From positions 62,001 through 126,000 of the forward strand of contig NZ_JAJALK010000006.1 of NCBI RefSeq assembly GCF_020523825.1: DNA of 64,000 nt, read 5' to 3'. Shown here in pieces: positions 9,184 to 20,793 of this stretch. Both the position numbers and the translations under genes were made by a program. The stretch comes from Methylobacterium brachiatum (GTDB lineage Bacteria > Pseudomonadota > Alphaproteobacteria > Rhizobiales > Beijerinckiaceae). Numbering within the stretch: the stretch's first letter is position 1; each line of letters starts with the position of its first letter. Under the pieces are notes generated by a model that searched no databases, was not told the DNA's origin, and saw only the letters and a list, made by a program, of their open reading frames with translations.

Positions 9184-10077
9184 ATGGCCGGTACGCTACC
9201 CGTGCTCGCCAATGAAGGTGGCCTCTCGCGCTACCTCGACGAGATCCGCAAGTTCCCGATGCTGGAGCCGACGGAGGAGTTCACGCTGGCCAAGAGCTGG
9301 CGGGATGCCGGCGACCGTGAGGCCGCGCATCGGCTCGTGACCTCGCACCTGCGCCTCGTGGCCAAGATCGCCATGGGCTATCGCGGCTACGGCCTGCCGA
9401 TCGGCGAGGTCGTGTCCGAGGGCAATGTCGGCCTGATGCAGGCGGTCAAGCGCTTCGATCCCGACAAGGGCTTCCGCCTGGCGACCTACGCCATGTGGTG
9501 GATCAAGGCGGCGATCCAGGAATACATCCTGCGCTCGTGGTCGCTCGTGAAGATGGGCACCACGGCGAACCAGAAGAAGCTGTTCTTCAACCTGCGCAAG
9601 GCGAAGGGGAAGATCTCGGCGCTCGACGAGGGCGACCTGCGCCCCGATCAGGTCAAGCAGATCGCCACCCGTCTCGGTGTGCCCGAGCAGGACGTGATCG
9701 ACATGAACCGGCGCCTGTCCGGCGACACGTCGCTCAACGCGCCCCTGCGCGAGGAGGGCGAGGGCGAGTGGCAGGACTGGCTCGTCGACAATGCCCCGAG
9801 CCAGGAGACCGTGCTCGCCCGCGAGCAGGAGGGGCAGAACCGCCTCTCGGCCCTGCGCGACGCGCTGGGTGTGCTCAACCCGCGCGAGCGGCGCATCTTC
9901 GAGGCGCGGCGTCTCGCCGAGGATCCGATCACGCTGGAGGACCTGTCCGGCGAGTTCGGCGTCTCCCGCGAGCGCGTCCGGCAGATCGAGGTCCGTGCCT
10001 TCGAGAAGGTGCAGGAAGCGGTCAAGCGCAACATCGCCAACCGCGAGCTGCCGCGCACGGGCATCGAGGCTCACTGA
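9184..10077 (+). CDS. rpoH: RNA polymerase sigma-32 factor
   Basis: This is the heat-shock sigma factor, 297 residues. Region 2 is seen as HLRLVAKIAMGYRGYG through FRLATYAMWWIKAAIQEYI. The RpoH-specific box follows as KKLFFNLRKAKGKI, and region 4 as LEDLSGEFGVSRERVRQIE. ATG 9184 is chosen because AGGAGA sits about 8 bp upstream and the family N terminus begins here; an in-frame upstream GTG/ATG would add unlikely sequence. The 259-bp gap after rluD should carry its promoter. Alphaproteobacteria often have several rpoH copies; whether this is the only one cannot be seen here. Confidence 0.95.
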   Translation: MAGTLPVLANEGGLSRYLDEIRKFPMLEPTEEFTLAKSWRDAGDREAAHRLVTSHLRLVAKIAMGYRGYGLPIGEVVSEGNVGLMQAVKRFDPDKGFRLATYAMWWIKAAIQEYILRSWSLVKMGTTANQKKLFFNLRKAKGKISALDEGDLRPDQVKQIATRLGVPEQDVIDMNRRLSGDTSLNAPLREEGEGEWQDWLVDNAPSQETVLAREQEGQNRLSALRDALGVLNPRERRIFEARRLAEDPITLEDLSGEFGVSRERVRQIEVRAFEKVQEAVKRNIANRELPRTGIEAH

Positions 10078-10129
10078 TCGACCGATCCGACGCGTCCGGG
10101 TACGCGCCGGATCCGGTCACCTGCGGCGC

Positions 10130-11515
10130 TTACTGCCAGGCGTCGAAGGCGTTCTGCATGACCTGCGCGCCGGCGCTGCCCTTCTCGAAGGTCAGCACGG
10201 CCCGCTTGCCGGAAGTGTAGCGCACCGCTAGGTCGAACCAGTTGCGGTGGAGCAGCAGGTCGGTGTTGCGGTCGACGTCGTTCTGAAGCGACGACAAGCC
10301 GATCAGGAACAGGTTGTCCCGGACCCGGACCGGCAGGCCGGAGACCGGGGACCCGCGGCCGTTCTCGTCGTCCTTGGCCTGAAGCAGGCCGACATCCTGC
10401 ACCGTCCGGGCGGCATCGCCCGCCTGGCTGAAGGCGAGACTGACCGTGTGCGAGGCCGGGAGCGTCGCGTCGAGGTTGCGCTGGATGGTCATCACCAGCG
10501 TCAGCCCGGCATCCGGGATCGTCACGGTCGCGACGACGGCGTTCTGGAGGGGCTGGCCCTGCTCGCCATTCACGGTATCCAGCCGCCACGTCACCCGACC
10601 GGTGGTCTTGGTCGGCTGCGCGTTGTCGGCGCCCGTCCCCTCCTCGATCAACTCGGCCCGCTGCGCGACGGACAGGTTCGGCTGGGCCGGCGTCGGGGCG
10701 ACCTTCGCGGGAGCCGTGCCGTCCTGGCGGGCCGCAGAGCGCGGCGCCGGTGCCGCCTCGCCACCGACCCGATCGCCGAACTTGCTCTCGCTTTCCGTCG
10801 GCTGAGAATCCGCCGTCTCGGTGCCGTTCGCCGGCAGGGTCTGGGGCCGGTCGCGGAGCATGAAGGCGGCCACGGCGATCAATCCGATCACCACCGCGAG
10901 CACGGAGCCCACGAAGACGTTGCGCAGGATGTGCGAGCGGCCCGAACGCGGCGGCACCACCTCGATGCGCGGTCGCTGGCGACCATTGCCGGCCTCGCCC
11001 GCGGACGCGCCCAGGTCGGGATCCTCGTGGTCGGGGGCCGGATCGGGACTGGCCGGCGCCTCCTCGGGCGCGGAAGCCTGGGTCGCTCCGGGTCGCGGCG
11101 ACGAGATGGCGATCGGCGCTTCGCGCGGCTCGGGCTCCGCTCGCGCGAAGGGCGGCTGGGCGGGGGGAAGGACCGGCTCCGGGGCGGGACGGAGCGGCGG
11201 TTCCGCGGCCACGGGTTTCGGCGGCGACGGCTCCGGGATCTCCGGCGCTGCAGGCGGGTGCGGCGGCTCGGGGACCTCGGCCGCGTCGTTGGCCGGGGCC
11301 GGAAGGCCGCCGTGATCCACCTCCAGCCGTTCGATCGCCGTGTCGAGGGCCCGGCGCTCGAGGTCGATATCGGCTTCCGAGAGCGGGGGATCCAGCGAGC
11401 GCAGCTGGCTGATCAGGGCGTTCCGCGCGCGGTCGTAGACCGCCTTGCGCAAAGCGGGCGATCGGTCGGGCAGCGCATCGAGGGCGCGTGCCAGAAGCGG
11501 GTAATAATCGGCCAT
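10130..11515 (-). CDS. conserved single-pass membrane protein with proline-rich linker
   Basis: This 461-residue protein of unknown function has an N-terminal helical domain (about 1-75, MADYYPLLARALDAL onward), a long Pro/Ala/Glu-rich linker (about 80-190), one membrane helix (VFVGSVLAVVIGLIAVAAF) and a second disordered stretch. A compact C-terminal domain of about 170 residues includes GRVTWRLDTVNGEQG and RNLDATLPASHTVSLAF. Topology suggests a cytoplasmic N terminus and periplasmic C domain. The start at ATG 11515 fits the AGGGCAAC ribosome site. It is convergent with rpoH. I do not recognise a named family, although similar proteins occur in related bacteria. Confidence 0.75.
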   Translation of the reverse strand: MADYYPLLARALDALPDRSPALRKAVYDRARNALISQLRSLDPPLSEADIDLERRALDTAIERLEVDHGGLPAPANDAAEVPEPPHPPAAPEIPEPSPPKPVAAEPPLRPAPEPVLPPAQPPFARAEPEPREAPIAISSPRPGATQASAPEEAPASPDPAPDHEDPDLGASAGEAGNGRQRPRIEVVPPRSGRSHILRNVFVGSVLAVVIGLIAVAAFMLRDRPQTLPANGTETADSQPTESESKFGDRVGGEAAPAPRSAARQDGTAPAKVAPTPAQPNLSVAQRAELIEEGTGADNAQPTKTTGRVTWRLDTVNGEQGQPLQNAVVATVTIPDAGLTLVMTIQRNLDATLPASHTVSLAFSQAGDAARTVQDVGLLQAKDDENGRGSPVSGLPVRVRDNLFLIGLSSLQNDVDRNTDLLLHRNWFDLAVRYTSGKRAVLTFEKGSAGAQVMQNAFDAWQ

Positions 11516-11799
11516 GTTGCCCTGGTCCGCCCCTTCGGCCGCCGCCCGGCAGGACCGGTCAAAGGCCGAGGGCCGACGGCCCTGCCCGCCCCCGAGGTCG
11601 GTCACGGCCGTCGGCCGATGTGTCGTGTGCCCGCCGCGCGGATCGGCACCCGCGAGCCGGTTCCTCCAAAATCGCGCGGGGCGGTCGATCTCAGGGATCG
11701 CCGTCCCGCCATAGGCTGGTTCTAGATCAAGCGGACGCGGGCTGGATACAGGCCGAACAGCAGAAAAGATGCGTCATCAACGGGATAGGATGCCCGCCC

Positions 11800-13092
11800 T
11801 CAATCCTCGAAGGGATTGTGCATCAGAATGGTGTCGTCGCGCTCCGGCGAGGTCGAGAGCAGCGCTACCGGCGCTCCGATCAGTTCCTCGATCCGGCGGA
11901 CATACTTGATCGCCTGCGCCGGCAGGTCCGCCCAGGACCGGGCGCCCGCCGTCGTCTCGGACCAGCCCGGGATGGTCTCGTAGATCGGCTCGACCCGGGC
12001 CTGGGCCGCCTGGCTCGCCGGCAGATGGTCGATCGTCTGACCGTCGAGCTTGTAGCCGGTGCAGACGCGGATTTCCTCGAACCCGTCCAGGATGTCGAGC
12101 TTGGTCAGTGCGATGCCGTGGATGCCGGAGGTCCGCACGGTCTGGCGCACCAGCACGGCGTCGAACCAGCCGCAGCGCCGCTTGCGGCCCGTGTTGACGC
12201 CGAATTCACGCCCGCGGGCGCCGATGGTCTCGCCGATCTCGTCGTGCAACTCGGTGGGGAACGGCCCCTCGCCGACCCGGGTCGTGTAGGCCTTGGCGAT
12301 GCCCAGCACGTAGCCGATCGCGCCCGGGCCGAGGCCGGAGCCCGTCGCCGCCTGGGCGGCCACGATGTTCGAGGACGTCACGAACGGATAGGTGCCGTGG
12401 TCGACGTCGAGCAGCGCGCCCTGCGCGCCCTCGAACAGGATGCGCTTGCCGGCTCGACGCTGGTCGTCGAGCAGCGACCAGACCGTGTCGGCGAAGGGCA
12501 GGATCTTGGGCGCGATCGCGGTCAGCTCGGCGAGAAGCGCCTCGGCATTCACTTCCTCGATGCCGAGGCCGCGCCGGAGCGCGTTGTGATGCGTCAGCAC
12601 CCGTTCGATCTTGGCCGGGAGCGCGTCGATATCGGCGAGATCGACCACGCGGATGGCGCGGCGGCCGACCTTGTCCTCGTAGGCCGGCCCGATCCCGCGC
12701 TTCGTGGTGCCGATCTTGAGGCCGGCATTGGCGGTCTCGCGGAAATGATCGAGCTCGCGGTGCAGCGGCAGGATCAGCGTCGCGTTGTCAGCGATCCGCA
12801 GGGAGGCCGGCGAGACCTCGACGCCCTGCGCCTTGATCCGCTCGATCTCGTCCACGAGGTGCCAGGGATCGACCACGACCCCGTTGCCGATCACCGAGAG
12901 CTTGCCGCCGCGCACCACGCCGGAGGGCAACAGCGCCAGCTTGTAGGTCACCCCGTCGATGACCAGCGTGTGGCCGGCATTGTGGCCGCCCTGAAACCGG
13001 ACGACGATGTCGGCTTGCTCGGAGAGCCAGTCGACGATCTTGCCCTTGCCCTCGTCGCCCCATTGGGCGCCTACAACGACGACGTTGGCCAT
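11800..13092 (-). CDS. purA: adenylosuccinate synthetase
   Basis: PurA joins IMP and aspartate with GTP hydrolysis, the first committed step to AMP. The 430-residue protein starts [20 protein letters not shown], with the catalytic Asp and P-loop-like GDEGKGK, then [47 protein letters not shown] and the GTP-binding TKLDILDG. All are family hallmarks and the protein is full length. purB, the next enzyme, is about 1.5 kb away on the same strand, with two unrelated genes between. Confidence 0.97.
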   Translation of the reverse strand: MANVVVVGAQWGDEGKGKIVDWLSEQADIVVRFQGGHNAGHTLVIDGVTYKLALLPSGVVRGGKLSVIGNGVVVDPWHLVDEIERIKAQGVEVSPASLRIADNATLILPLHRELDHFRETANAGLKIGTTKRGIGPAYEDKVGRRAIRVVDLADIDALPAKIERVLTHHNALRRGLGIEEVNAEALLAELTAIAPKILPFADTVWSLLDDQRRAGKRILFEGAQGALLDVDHGTYPFVTSSNIVAAQAATGSGLGPGAIGYVLGIAKAYTTRVGEGPFPTELHDEIGETIGARGREFGVNTGRKRRCGWFDAVLVRQTVRTSGIHGIALTKLDILDGFEEIRVCTGYKLDGQTIDHLPASQAAQARVEPIYETIPGWSETTAGARSWADLPAQAIKYVRRIEELIGAPVALLSTSPERDDTILMHNPFED

Positions 13093-13234
13093 GCCTGCCT
13101 ACTCACCCGCGACGGGAACCGGGACGGAGCCGCCCGCGGGCGCGGGCTGCGTACGTCGTGTGCCGTTTCCGCGATCCGGGCCACGAAATCAAGCAAGGCT
13201 GCCGCATGGCGGCCCGCTCGATCGCGGCGTCCGG

Positions 13235-13567
13235 TTATTTCGCCTCGGTGCCGGGCTCGCGGCCGGGCAGTTCCTGCGGCTTGATCACGGGCGTGGAGCC
13301 GGTCTCGTCCGGCTTCATGACGGTGCCCGTGGTCCCGGTCTCCGGCGGCTTGATCACGCCGTCGTTCTTCTGGAGCTTGTCGCTGAGCGACTGGTCCTTC
13401 GGCGGCGCGTCGGCGCTCGGACGGACGCGATCCGGCGGCGTCTGGGTCGACGGCGGCAGAGCCGGGTCGGTATCGCGCCCCTTCAGCGGCGCGTCCGGGT
13501 TCTGGGCATAGGCGGGGACAGCAAACAGGGCCGCCGCGAAAGCAGCGAGCAGGATCTTCCTCGACAA
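13235..13567 (-). CDS. small secreted proline-rich protein
   Basis: This exported protein of about 110 residues has a clear signal peptide (KILLAAFAAALFAVPAYAQ) followed by a disordered Pro/Lys/Thr-rich tail with repeated KPPETG and KPDETGS-like units. I chose a TTG start at 13567: GGGGAG lies about 8 bp upstream and the signal peptide begins there, while the ATG at 13606 would put twelve charged residues in front. No function is known. The repeats hint at a flexible periplasmic or surface protein. Confidence 0.6.
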   Translation of the reverse strand: MSRKILLAAFAAALFAVPAYAQNPDAPLKGRDTDPALPPSTQTPPDRVRPSADAPPKDQSLSDKLQKNDGVIKPPETGTTGTVMKPDETGSTPVIKPQELPGREPGTEAK

Positions 13568-13648
13568 GACTGGTCTCCCCTCTTGGAACACGTGTTCCGA
13601 GAGCAACAGCCAGGTGCCGGATCCGTTCCTGTTCGCCGCTGGCGGGGC

Positions 13649-14506
13649 TCAGCCCTGACGGGCGGCCTCGATGTAGAGTTCGCGCAGGCGCCGGGTCAGC
13701 GGACCGGGGCACCCTTCGCCGATCGACCGGCCGTCGATCTCCACCACCGGCATCACGAAGGCGGAGGCGCTGGTGTAGAACGCCTCCTGGGCCTCGTAGG
13801 CCTCGGCCACCGGGATCAGCCGCTCCTCCACCCGCAGGTCGGCCTCGGCGGCGAGCTTCAGCACGGAGGCCCGGGTGATGCCGGGCAACAGGGCGGTGGA
13901 GAGCGGCCGGGTCACGAGCACGCGCTCACGGCTGACGATGAAGGCGGTGGACGAGGAGCCTTCGGTCACCGCCCCGTCCTCGACCATCCAGGCCTCGGCG
14001 ACCCCGGCCTCGGCGGCCTGCTGCTTGGCCAGCACCTGCGCCAGCAGCGCCACCGACTTGATGTCTCGGCGCTTCCAGCGGAGATCCTCGACGGTGATCA
14101 CCCGGGCACCGGATTCCGCGAGCGGGTTGGCCAGCACGGTCTTGGCCTGCGTGAACATCATCACGGTGGGCTCGGTCCCGGCCTTCGGGAAGGCGAAGTC
14201 CCGCTCGGCCACGCCGCGGGTGACCTGCATGTAGACGAGCCCTTCGCGGACGCCGTTGCGGGCGACGAGCTCGGTCTGCAGCTTCTCCCACCCGGCCGCA
14301 TCGTGCGGGTTGCGGATGCCGATCTCGCCGAGCGAGCGATCCAGGCGCGCCAGATGCGCGGCGTTGTCGACGAGCTTGCCGTCGATGATCGCCGAGACCT
14401 CGTAGATCCCGTCGGCGAACAGGAAGCCGCGATCCATGATCGGCACGCGCGCCTCCTCAAAGGGGAGGAATGCGCCGTTGAGGTAGACGATGCGGGGAGC
14501 GGTCAC
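13649..14506 (-). CDS. dat: D-amino-acid transaminase (fold-type IV)
   Basis: This PLP-dependent class IV aminotransferase has 285 residues. The catalytic lysine is K150 (RRDIKSVALL) and the PLP-anchoring Glu is E182 (VTEGSSSTAFIV). The N terminus has MDRGFLFADGIYEVSAI, and the LPGITR segment is present. D-alanine and 2-oxoglutarate are the usual substrates, supplying D-Glu or D-Ala for peptidoglycan. The sequence favours D-amino-acid over branched-chain or aminodeoxychorismate members, but specificity is not proven by motif alone. Confidence 0.85.
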   Translation of the reverse strand: MTAPRIVYLNGAFLPFEEARVPIMDRGFLFADGIYEVSAIIDGKLVDNAAHLARLDRSLGEIGIRNPHDAAGWEKLQTELVARNGVREGLVYMQVTRGVAERDFAFPKAGTEPTVMMFTQAKTVLANPLAESGARVITVEDLRWKRRDIKSVALLAQVLAKQQAAEAGVAEAWMVEDGAVTEGSSSTAFIVSRERVLVTRPLSTALLPGITRASVLKLAAEADLRVEERLIPVAEAYEAQEAFYTSASAFVMPVVEIDGRSIGEGCPGPLTRRLRELYIEAARQG

Positions 14507-14558
14507 GGATTGCCTTCCTGTGTTCGTCGCGGGTCCAAGCAGGATTCGTGCTGCGCGC

Positions 14559-15866
14559 TCAGGCCGTGCCGAACACGCGCGCGAAGATCGTGTCGACGTG
14601 CTTGAAGTGATAGCCGAGGTCGAAGCATTCCTCGATCTGCTCCGGGGTGAGCGCCGCGGTCACCTCCGGATCGGCCTTCAGCAGGGCGAGGAAATCGCCC
14701 TCCCCGCGCCAGACCGGCATCGCGTTGCGCTGGACCAGACGGTACGAATCCTCGCGGGACACGCCGGCCTGGGTGAGCGCCAGCAGCACCCGCTGCGAAT
14801 GGACCAGGCCGCCGAGACGGTCGAGGTTCTTCTGCATGTTGGCGGGGTAGATCAGCAGCTTCTCGATCACGCCGGTCATGCGGGCCAGCGCGAAGTCGAG
14901 GGTGACGGTCGCATCGGGGCCGATCATCCGCTCCACGGAGGAGTGGGAGATGTCGCGCTCGTGCCAGAGCGCCACGTTCTCCATCGCCGGCACGACGTAG
15001 CCGCGGACCATCCGGGCGAGCCCGGTGATGTTCTCGGTAAGCACCGGGTTGCGCTTGTGCGGCATCGCCGAGGAACCCTTCTGGCCCTCGGAGAAGAACT
15101 CCTCCGCCTCGAGCACCTCGGTGCGCTGGAGGTGGCGGATCTCGATGGCCAGGCGCTCGAGCGACGAGGCGACGACGCCAAGGGTGGCGAAAAACATGGC
15201 GTGGCGATCGCGCGGGATGACCTGGGTCGAGACCGGCTCCGCGGTCAGGCCCATCTTCTCGGCGACGTACTGCTCTACCCGCGGATCGATGTTGGCGAAG
15301 GTGCCGACCGCCCCCGAGATCGCGCAGGTGGCGACCTCCTCGCGCGCCGCGACCAGGCGGCGGCGGTTGCGCTCGAACTCGGCATAGGCCTGCGCGAGCT
15401 TGAGCCCGAAGGTCACCGGCTCGGCGTGGATGCCGTGCGAGCGGCCGATGGTCGGCGTGAGCTTATGCTCGAGGGCCCGGCTCTTCAGAGCCGCCAGCAG
15501 GGCGTCGACATCGGCGATCAGGATGTCGGCGGCGCGCACGAGCTGCACGTTGAGGCAGGTGTCGAGCACGTCCGACGAGGTCATGCCCTGGTGGACGAAG
15601 CGCGCCTCGGGGCCGACGATCTCGGCGAGATGGGTGAGGAAGGCGATGACGTCGTGCTTCGTCACCGCCTCGATCTCGTCGATGCGGGCGACATCGAACA
15701 CCGCGTCCTTGCCCTTAGCCCAGATCGTCTCGGCCGCCGCCTTGGGGACGACGCCGATCTCGGCCAGCGCCGTGGTGGCATGCGCCTCGATCTCGAACCA
15801 GATCTTGAAGCGGCTCTCGGGCGACCAGATCGCCGTCATCGTCGGGCGGCTGTAACGGGGGATCAT
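14559..15866 (-). CDS. purB: adenylosuccinate lyase
   Basis: PurB cleaves SAICAR and adenylosuccinate, releasing fumarate, in purine synthesis. The 435-residue protein has the superfamily signature GSSAMPHKRNP (about residues 265-275), an early HQGMTSSDVLDT block, and TIGRSHGIHAEP. The start MIPRYSRPTMTAIWSPE is typical of the bacterial class. It lies on the same strand as purA, D-amino-acid transaminase and a small secreted protein, but gaps of 50-150 bp make a single operon uncertain. Confidence 0.97.
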   Translation of the reverse strand: MIPRYSRPTMTAIWSPESRFKIWFEIEAHATTALAEIGVVPKAAAETIWAKGKDAVFDVARIDEIEAVTKHDVIAFLTHLAEIVGPEARFVHQGMTSSDVLDTCLNVQLVRAADILIADVDALLAALKSRALEHKLTPTIGRSHGIHAEPVTFGLKLAQAYAEFERNRRRLVAAREEVATCAISGAVGTFANIDPRVEQYVAEKMGLTAEPVSTQVIPRDRHAMFFATLGVVASSLERLAIEIRHLQRTEVLEAEEFFSEGQKGSSAMPHKRNPVLTENITGLARMVRGYVVPAMENVALWHERDISHSSVERMIGPDATVTLDFALARMTGVIEKLLIYPANMQKNLDRLGGLVHSQRVLLALTQAGVSREDSYRLVQRNAMPVWRGEGDFLALLKADPEVTAALTPEQIEECFDLGYHFKHVDTIFARVFGTA

Positions 15867-15975
15867 GGGGGCCTCGGCACGGTCCGGAACTCGTGCGTGG
15901 CCGGTAGCATGCGCCGCCCCGGCCGCTCAATGCGGTTCGCGCAGGCCAAGGCGACACGGATGGGGACGCTCCCCG

Positions 15976-16722
15976 TCAGCCGACCCGCACCCAGCCCTGC
16001 CCCATCAGCCGCTCCTGCGGACGGAAGCGGGATTTGTAGTCCATCTTGCGCGAGCCCTCGACCCAGTAGCCGAGGTAAAGATACGGCAATCCGAGCCGGC
16101 GGGCCCGGCGGATATGGTCGAGGATCATGAAGGTGCCTGGCGAGCGCCCGGCCTCCTCGGGATCGTAGAACGAGTAGACCATCGACAGCCCGTCCGCGAG
16201 CACGTCGGTCAGGCAGAAGGCGAGCGGCGGGCCGAAGCCGCGCCCGGTGATCGCCGTATCCGGACCGCGCCGCCGGTACGCCACGAGATGCGTGTCGACG
16301 TGGCTGTCCTCGATCATCATGGCGTAGTCGAGCACGGTCATGTCGACCATGCCGCCATCGCCGTGGCGGGCGTCGAGGTAGCGGCGGAACAGGGCGTATT
16401 GCTCGGAGGCCGGCCGGTTCGGCTCCGGGGTGCCGATCCAGTCGTCATTGCGCGCCAGGATCCGCTTCTGGCTGGCGCTCGGCTCGAAATCGTCCACCAC
16501 GACCCGCACCGAGATGCAGGCCCGGCAGGTCTCGCAAGCGGGGCGATACGCGATGGTCTGCGAGCGCCGGAATCCGCCCTGCGTCAGGATCTCGTTGAGA
16601 TCCCGGGCGCGGCGCCCGACGAGGTGCGTGAACACCTTCCGTTCCTCCTGGCCCGGAAGGTACGGGCACGGTGAGGGCGCGGTGAGATAGAATTGCGGAG
16701 TATCGCGCGGATGGCTCGTCAC
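15976..16722 (-). CDS. bpt: aspartate/glutamate leucyltransferase (Bpt type)
   Basis: This N-end-rule aminoacyl-tRNA-protein transferase of about 248 residues adds Leu from Leu-tRNA to proteins with N-terminal Asp or Glu, marking them for ClpS/ClpAP. Recognisable parts are [24 protein letters not shown] at the start (family CPYL), [32 protein letters not shown] and [23 protein letters not shown] 16722 is preferred over the longer open frame because the family begins a few residues before FYLT. It is the last gene of a same-strand set with hemB, a lipoprotein and an RDD protein. Confidence 0.88.
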   Translation of the reverse strand: MTSHPRDTPQFYLTAPSPCPYLPGQEERKVFTHLVGRRARDLNEILTQGGFRRSQTIAYRPACETCRACISVRVVVDDFEPSASQKRILARNDDWIGTPEPNRPASEQYALFRRYLDARHGDGGMVDMTVLDYAMMIEDSHVDTHLVAYRRRGPDTAITGRGFGPPLAFCLTDVLADGLSMVYSFYDPEEAGRSPGTFMILDHIRRARRLGLPYLYLGYWVEGSRKMDYKSRFRPQERLMGQGWVRVG

Positions 16723-16846
16723 GCTCGGTCTTGACCCTGCACCGGGTGGTCCTCGCGGCGCCGGCAAATCAGTGTACAGGCGGCGCGGCCGGGCTCAATG
16801 CCCCCGGCCGCTCGGCGCGCGAGAATTTCGCCGCAGGTCGGACGTG

Positions 16847-17335
16847 TCAGCGCGCGTGAACGACCGCGAGGCCGAGCAACAGGTCGTGACCCAGGCGGCG
16901 ATCCGAGCGCATCAGCCCGAAGGCGAGATCGAGGCACCACAGCAGGAAGGTCGAGACCGCCACGTAGAACAACAGGGCGTGGACGGCGGCCGTGATGAAG
17001 TCGACCGACCCGCCGCGCTCCGGGGCCACGACCCGCAGCCCCATCAGGCGCTGCCCGATCGTGCTCTGCTTGGAGCCGCCCACCGTGATGGCGCTGTAGA
17101 TGACCCCGCTCGCCGGCAGAATCGCGAACAAGGTCCAGCCCAGGCCGAACGTCACGACGCCGATCACCGTGATCAGCAGCGTCAGTAACGCGGTGAACCC
17201 GAAGATGAACAGGATGTCGAGGAGATACGCGACCGTGCGCGCGCCCAGGCTCGCGCGGACGAACGGGATCGGCAGCGAGGCCGCGTAATGCGGGGCCTCG
17301 AAGCGTTCGGCGTAGCCGGGTTGGGGATTCTGCAT
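16847..17335 (-). CDS. RDD family membrane protein
   Basis: This integral membrane protein of about 162 residues has an RDD domain: the Arg and Asp of the first helix are visible in ARTVAYLLDILFIFGF. TIGQRLMGLRVV marks the second helix junction and HALLFYVAVSTFLLWCLDLAF the last helix. The start at ATG 17335 follows a basic upstream region; a longer open frame is not supported. It sits between the hemB/lipoprotein pair and bpt, an arrangement I recall as common in related alphaproteobacteria. The transport or regulatory role of RDD proteins is mostly unknown. Confidence 0.8.
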   Translation of the reverse strand: MQNPQPGYAERFEAPHYAASLPIPFVRASLGARTVAYLLDILFIFGFTALLTLLITVIGVVTFGLGWTLFAILPASGVIYSAITVGGSKQSTIGQRLMGLRVVAPERGGSVDFITAAVHALLFYVAVSTFLLWCLDLAFGLMRSDRRLGHDLLLGLAVVHAR

Positions 17336-17416
17336 GGTGTCGCGTCCTGCAAGCGAGGCGGCGGAGAAAAAGGTGGGTGCCCCGTGCGGCGGACGCAAGA
17401 GCCGACCGAATCGCGC

Positions 17417-19026
<1,610 letters not shown>

Positions 19027-19046
19027 TCACCCGCGAGCGCATCCTA

Positions 19047-19505
19047 GTGCCCGGCTCCTTCCCGATCCGGCGCAAGGGTGCCCGGCCCGGTGACCCGCCG
19101 ACCGACCGGATCGAACGCGCCCAGGGCCCCGCGCCCGGGACCTGGGATACGGTGCTCGTCTGGTTCATGCGGGTCACGGCGCTGTTCTGGCTGGTCAAGA
19201 GCATCGCGTCCTGGGCGACGATCCTCGACGTGCTTCCCGGATCGCGCCCCTTCGAGATCGAGCCGTTCGGGCGCCAGGCGGCGATCGTCTACTTCGCCGT
19301 AGTGGACGCGTCGGCGGCCATCGGCCTGTGGCTGACCAGCGCCTGGGGCGGCGTGATCTGGTTGCTGGCGGTGACATCCGCGATGACCTTGGCGGTGTTG
19401 ACCCCGCAACTCGTGCCGCTGCCGGTGCCGCTGCTCGTATTCGGCCTCACAGTCGTGCTGATGTACTTCCTGCTGTCCTGGCTGGCCGCGCAGGAAGCAC
19501 GGTGA
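19047..19505 (+). CDS. small multi-pass membrane protein (DUF6163-like)
   Basis: This 152-residue protein starts with GTG 19047. A basic, Pro-rich N-terminal tail is followed by about four membrane helices (LVWFMRVTALFWLVKSIASW, YFAVVDASAAIGLWL, VIWLLAVTSAMTLAVL and PLLVFGLTVVLMYFLLSWL). It resembles the short alphaproteobacterial DUF6163 proteins that sit beside ldtR-type regulators. That link to the next gene is from memory, not shown here. The function is unknown. Confidence 0.65.
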   Translation: MPGSFPIRRKGARPGDPPTDRIERAQGPAPGTWDTVLVWFMRVTALFWLVKSIASWATILDVLPGSRPFEIEPFGRQAAIVYFAVVDASAAIGLWLTSAWGGVIWLLAVTSAMTLAVLTPQLVPLPVPLLVFGLTVVLMYFLLSWLAAQEAR

Positions 19506-19667
19506 ACGAACCGTTCTGATCTTCGCTTCAGTTTGTCTTTACCGCAAAGAGTAAATCGGGAATTCATCCTGTCGCTTAAATCGCCTTTCATTCCCGGTAC
19601 GTAGCTTAGCCATCATCAGCGGCACCGCATCGAACGGAAGCCGCAGCATCACACGGTGAGGCCGACG

Positions 19668-20180
19668 ATGAAGACCCAGAGCGCCCGAGTCGCGACGAGC
19701 GAGACCCCGGAAGACGCCCCGTCCGCCAAGGGCTCCTACCTGGAGGCCCTCCACCTGGTCGAGCGTCTGCACCGCCGGCTGCTCGACGTGATCAAGGACG
19801 AGTTCGAGCGGCGCGGCCGGGAAGACGTCAACAGCGTCCAGGCCCTGCTGCTGTACAACATCGGCGACAAGGAGCTGACCGCGAGCGAGCTCCGGACCAA
19901 GGGCTACTATCTCGGCTCCAACGTCTCCTACAACGTCAAGAAGCTCGTCGAGGCCGGCTACCTCCACCACGCCCGCTCGAAGACCGATCGCCGCTCGGTC
20001 CGGATCAGCCTCACCGACAAGGGCCGGCAGGTCCACGAGATCATCCAGGGGCTCTACGACAAGCACGCCCGCACGATCGCGCCGATCGGGGGCATCTCGG
20101 ACGACGATTTCGGCCGGCTGAACCAGGCCCTCGGCCGTCTCGAGCGCTTCTGGACCGATCAGATCCGTTACCGGCTCTGA
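19668..20180 (+). CDS. ldtR: LdtR-type MarR family transcriptional regulator
   Basis: This winged-helix regulator of about 170 residues closely fits LdtR of Rhizobiales and Liberibacter, which activates L,D-transpeptidase genes for cell-wall remodelling and stress tolerance. Characteristic segments are YLEALHLVERLHRRLLDVIK, DVNSVQALLLYNIGD, RTKGYYLGSNVSYNVKKL (recognition helix) and a C terminus ending WTDQIRYRL. ATG 19668 is preferred because GAGG sits about 7 bp upstream; GTG 19656 is an alternative. No L,D-transpeptidase gene is adjacent. Confidence 0.85.
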   Translation: MKTQSARVATSETPEDAPSAKGSYLEALHLVERLHRRLLDVIKDEFERRGREDVNSVQALLLYNIGDKELTASELRTKGYYLGSNVSYNVKKLVEAGYLHHARSKTDRRSVRISLTDKGRQVHEIIQGLYDKHARTIAPIGGISDDDFGRLNQALGRLERFWTDQIRYRL

Positions 20181-20190
20181 TCCGCCCCCA

Positions 20191-20793
20191 TCAGAGGTTC
20201 AGGAGACCCACGATCCCGGCGATGACCGCGTAGGCGAAGCCGGCATTGATGGCGACGCCGAACAGGCCGATCACCAACCCGCCCATGACGACGATGCCGT
20301 CGCGCTCGACGAGGCCCAGGCCCACGAGGCAGACGGCGAGCCCGAGAGGGATCTGCCCGACGATCGGCGCGGCGACGATCAGCGCAAGCGCAAGCGCCAA
20401 CAGGGCGATCCCCATGCCACGCATGCCCAGCGCGGTCTCGAACACGCTGACCCGCGGGCGCGACCAGCGCTCCAGGCGCCGCAGGATCGGGACAGCCCGG
20501 GTGACGGCGCGCCGCACATCGGTGAGCGCGATCGATCGGCCGAGCAGCATGCGGGGCAGCCACGGCGCCGACATGCCCGCCGCGATCTGAACGGCCACGA
20601 GCAGCAGCAGCAGGCCGCAGATCAGCGGGATCGGCGGCGGCATCGGCAGGCAGTTCGGCAAGCCGAGCAGCACCACGAGCAGCGCGAAGGCGCGGTCCCG
20701 TAGGACCGCGACGATGTCGCCCACGGTGAGGCGCTCCCCCTCCTGGCTCGCCAGCACAGTGAGGACGTCCGACGTTCGTGCACCGGCAGTCAA
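20191..20793 (-). CDS. ExoD family exopolysaccharide-related membrane protein
   Basis: This membrane protein of about 200 residues belongs to the ExoD family (PF06055), first linked to succinoglycan and nodule invasion in Sinorhizobium. The N-terminal cytoplasmic part has LTVGDIVAVLRDRAFALLVVLLGLPN, with the conserved glycine/asparagine/proline turn NCLPMPPPIP. Several helices follow, as does RSIALTDVRRAV...RLERWSRPR. The start is uncertain: TTG 20793 is preferred for its upstream purines, with GTG 20757 and TTG 20853 possible. It converges with ldtR. The biochemical role is unknown. Confidence 0.75.
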   Translation of the reverse strand: MTAGARTSDVLTVLASQEGERLTVGDIVAVLRDRAFALLVVLLGLPNCLPMPPPIPLICGLLLLLVAVQIAAGMSAPWLPRMLLGRSIALTDVRRAVTRAVPILRRLERWSRPRVSVFETALGMRGMGIALLALALALIVAAPIVGQIPLGLAVCLVGLGLVERDGIVVMGGLVIGLFGVAINAGFAYAVIAGIVGLLNL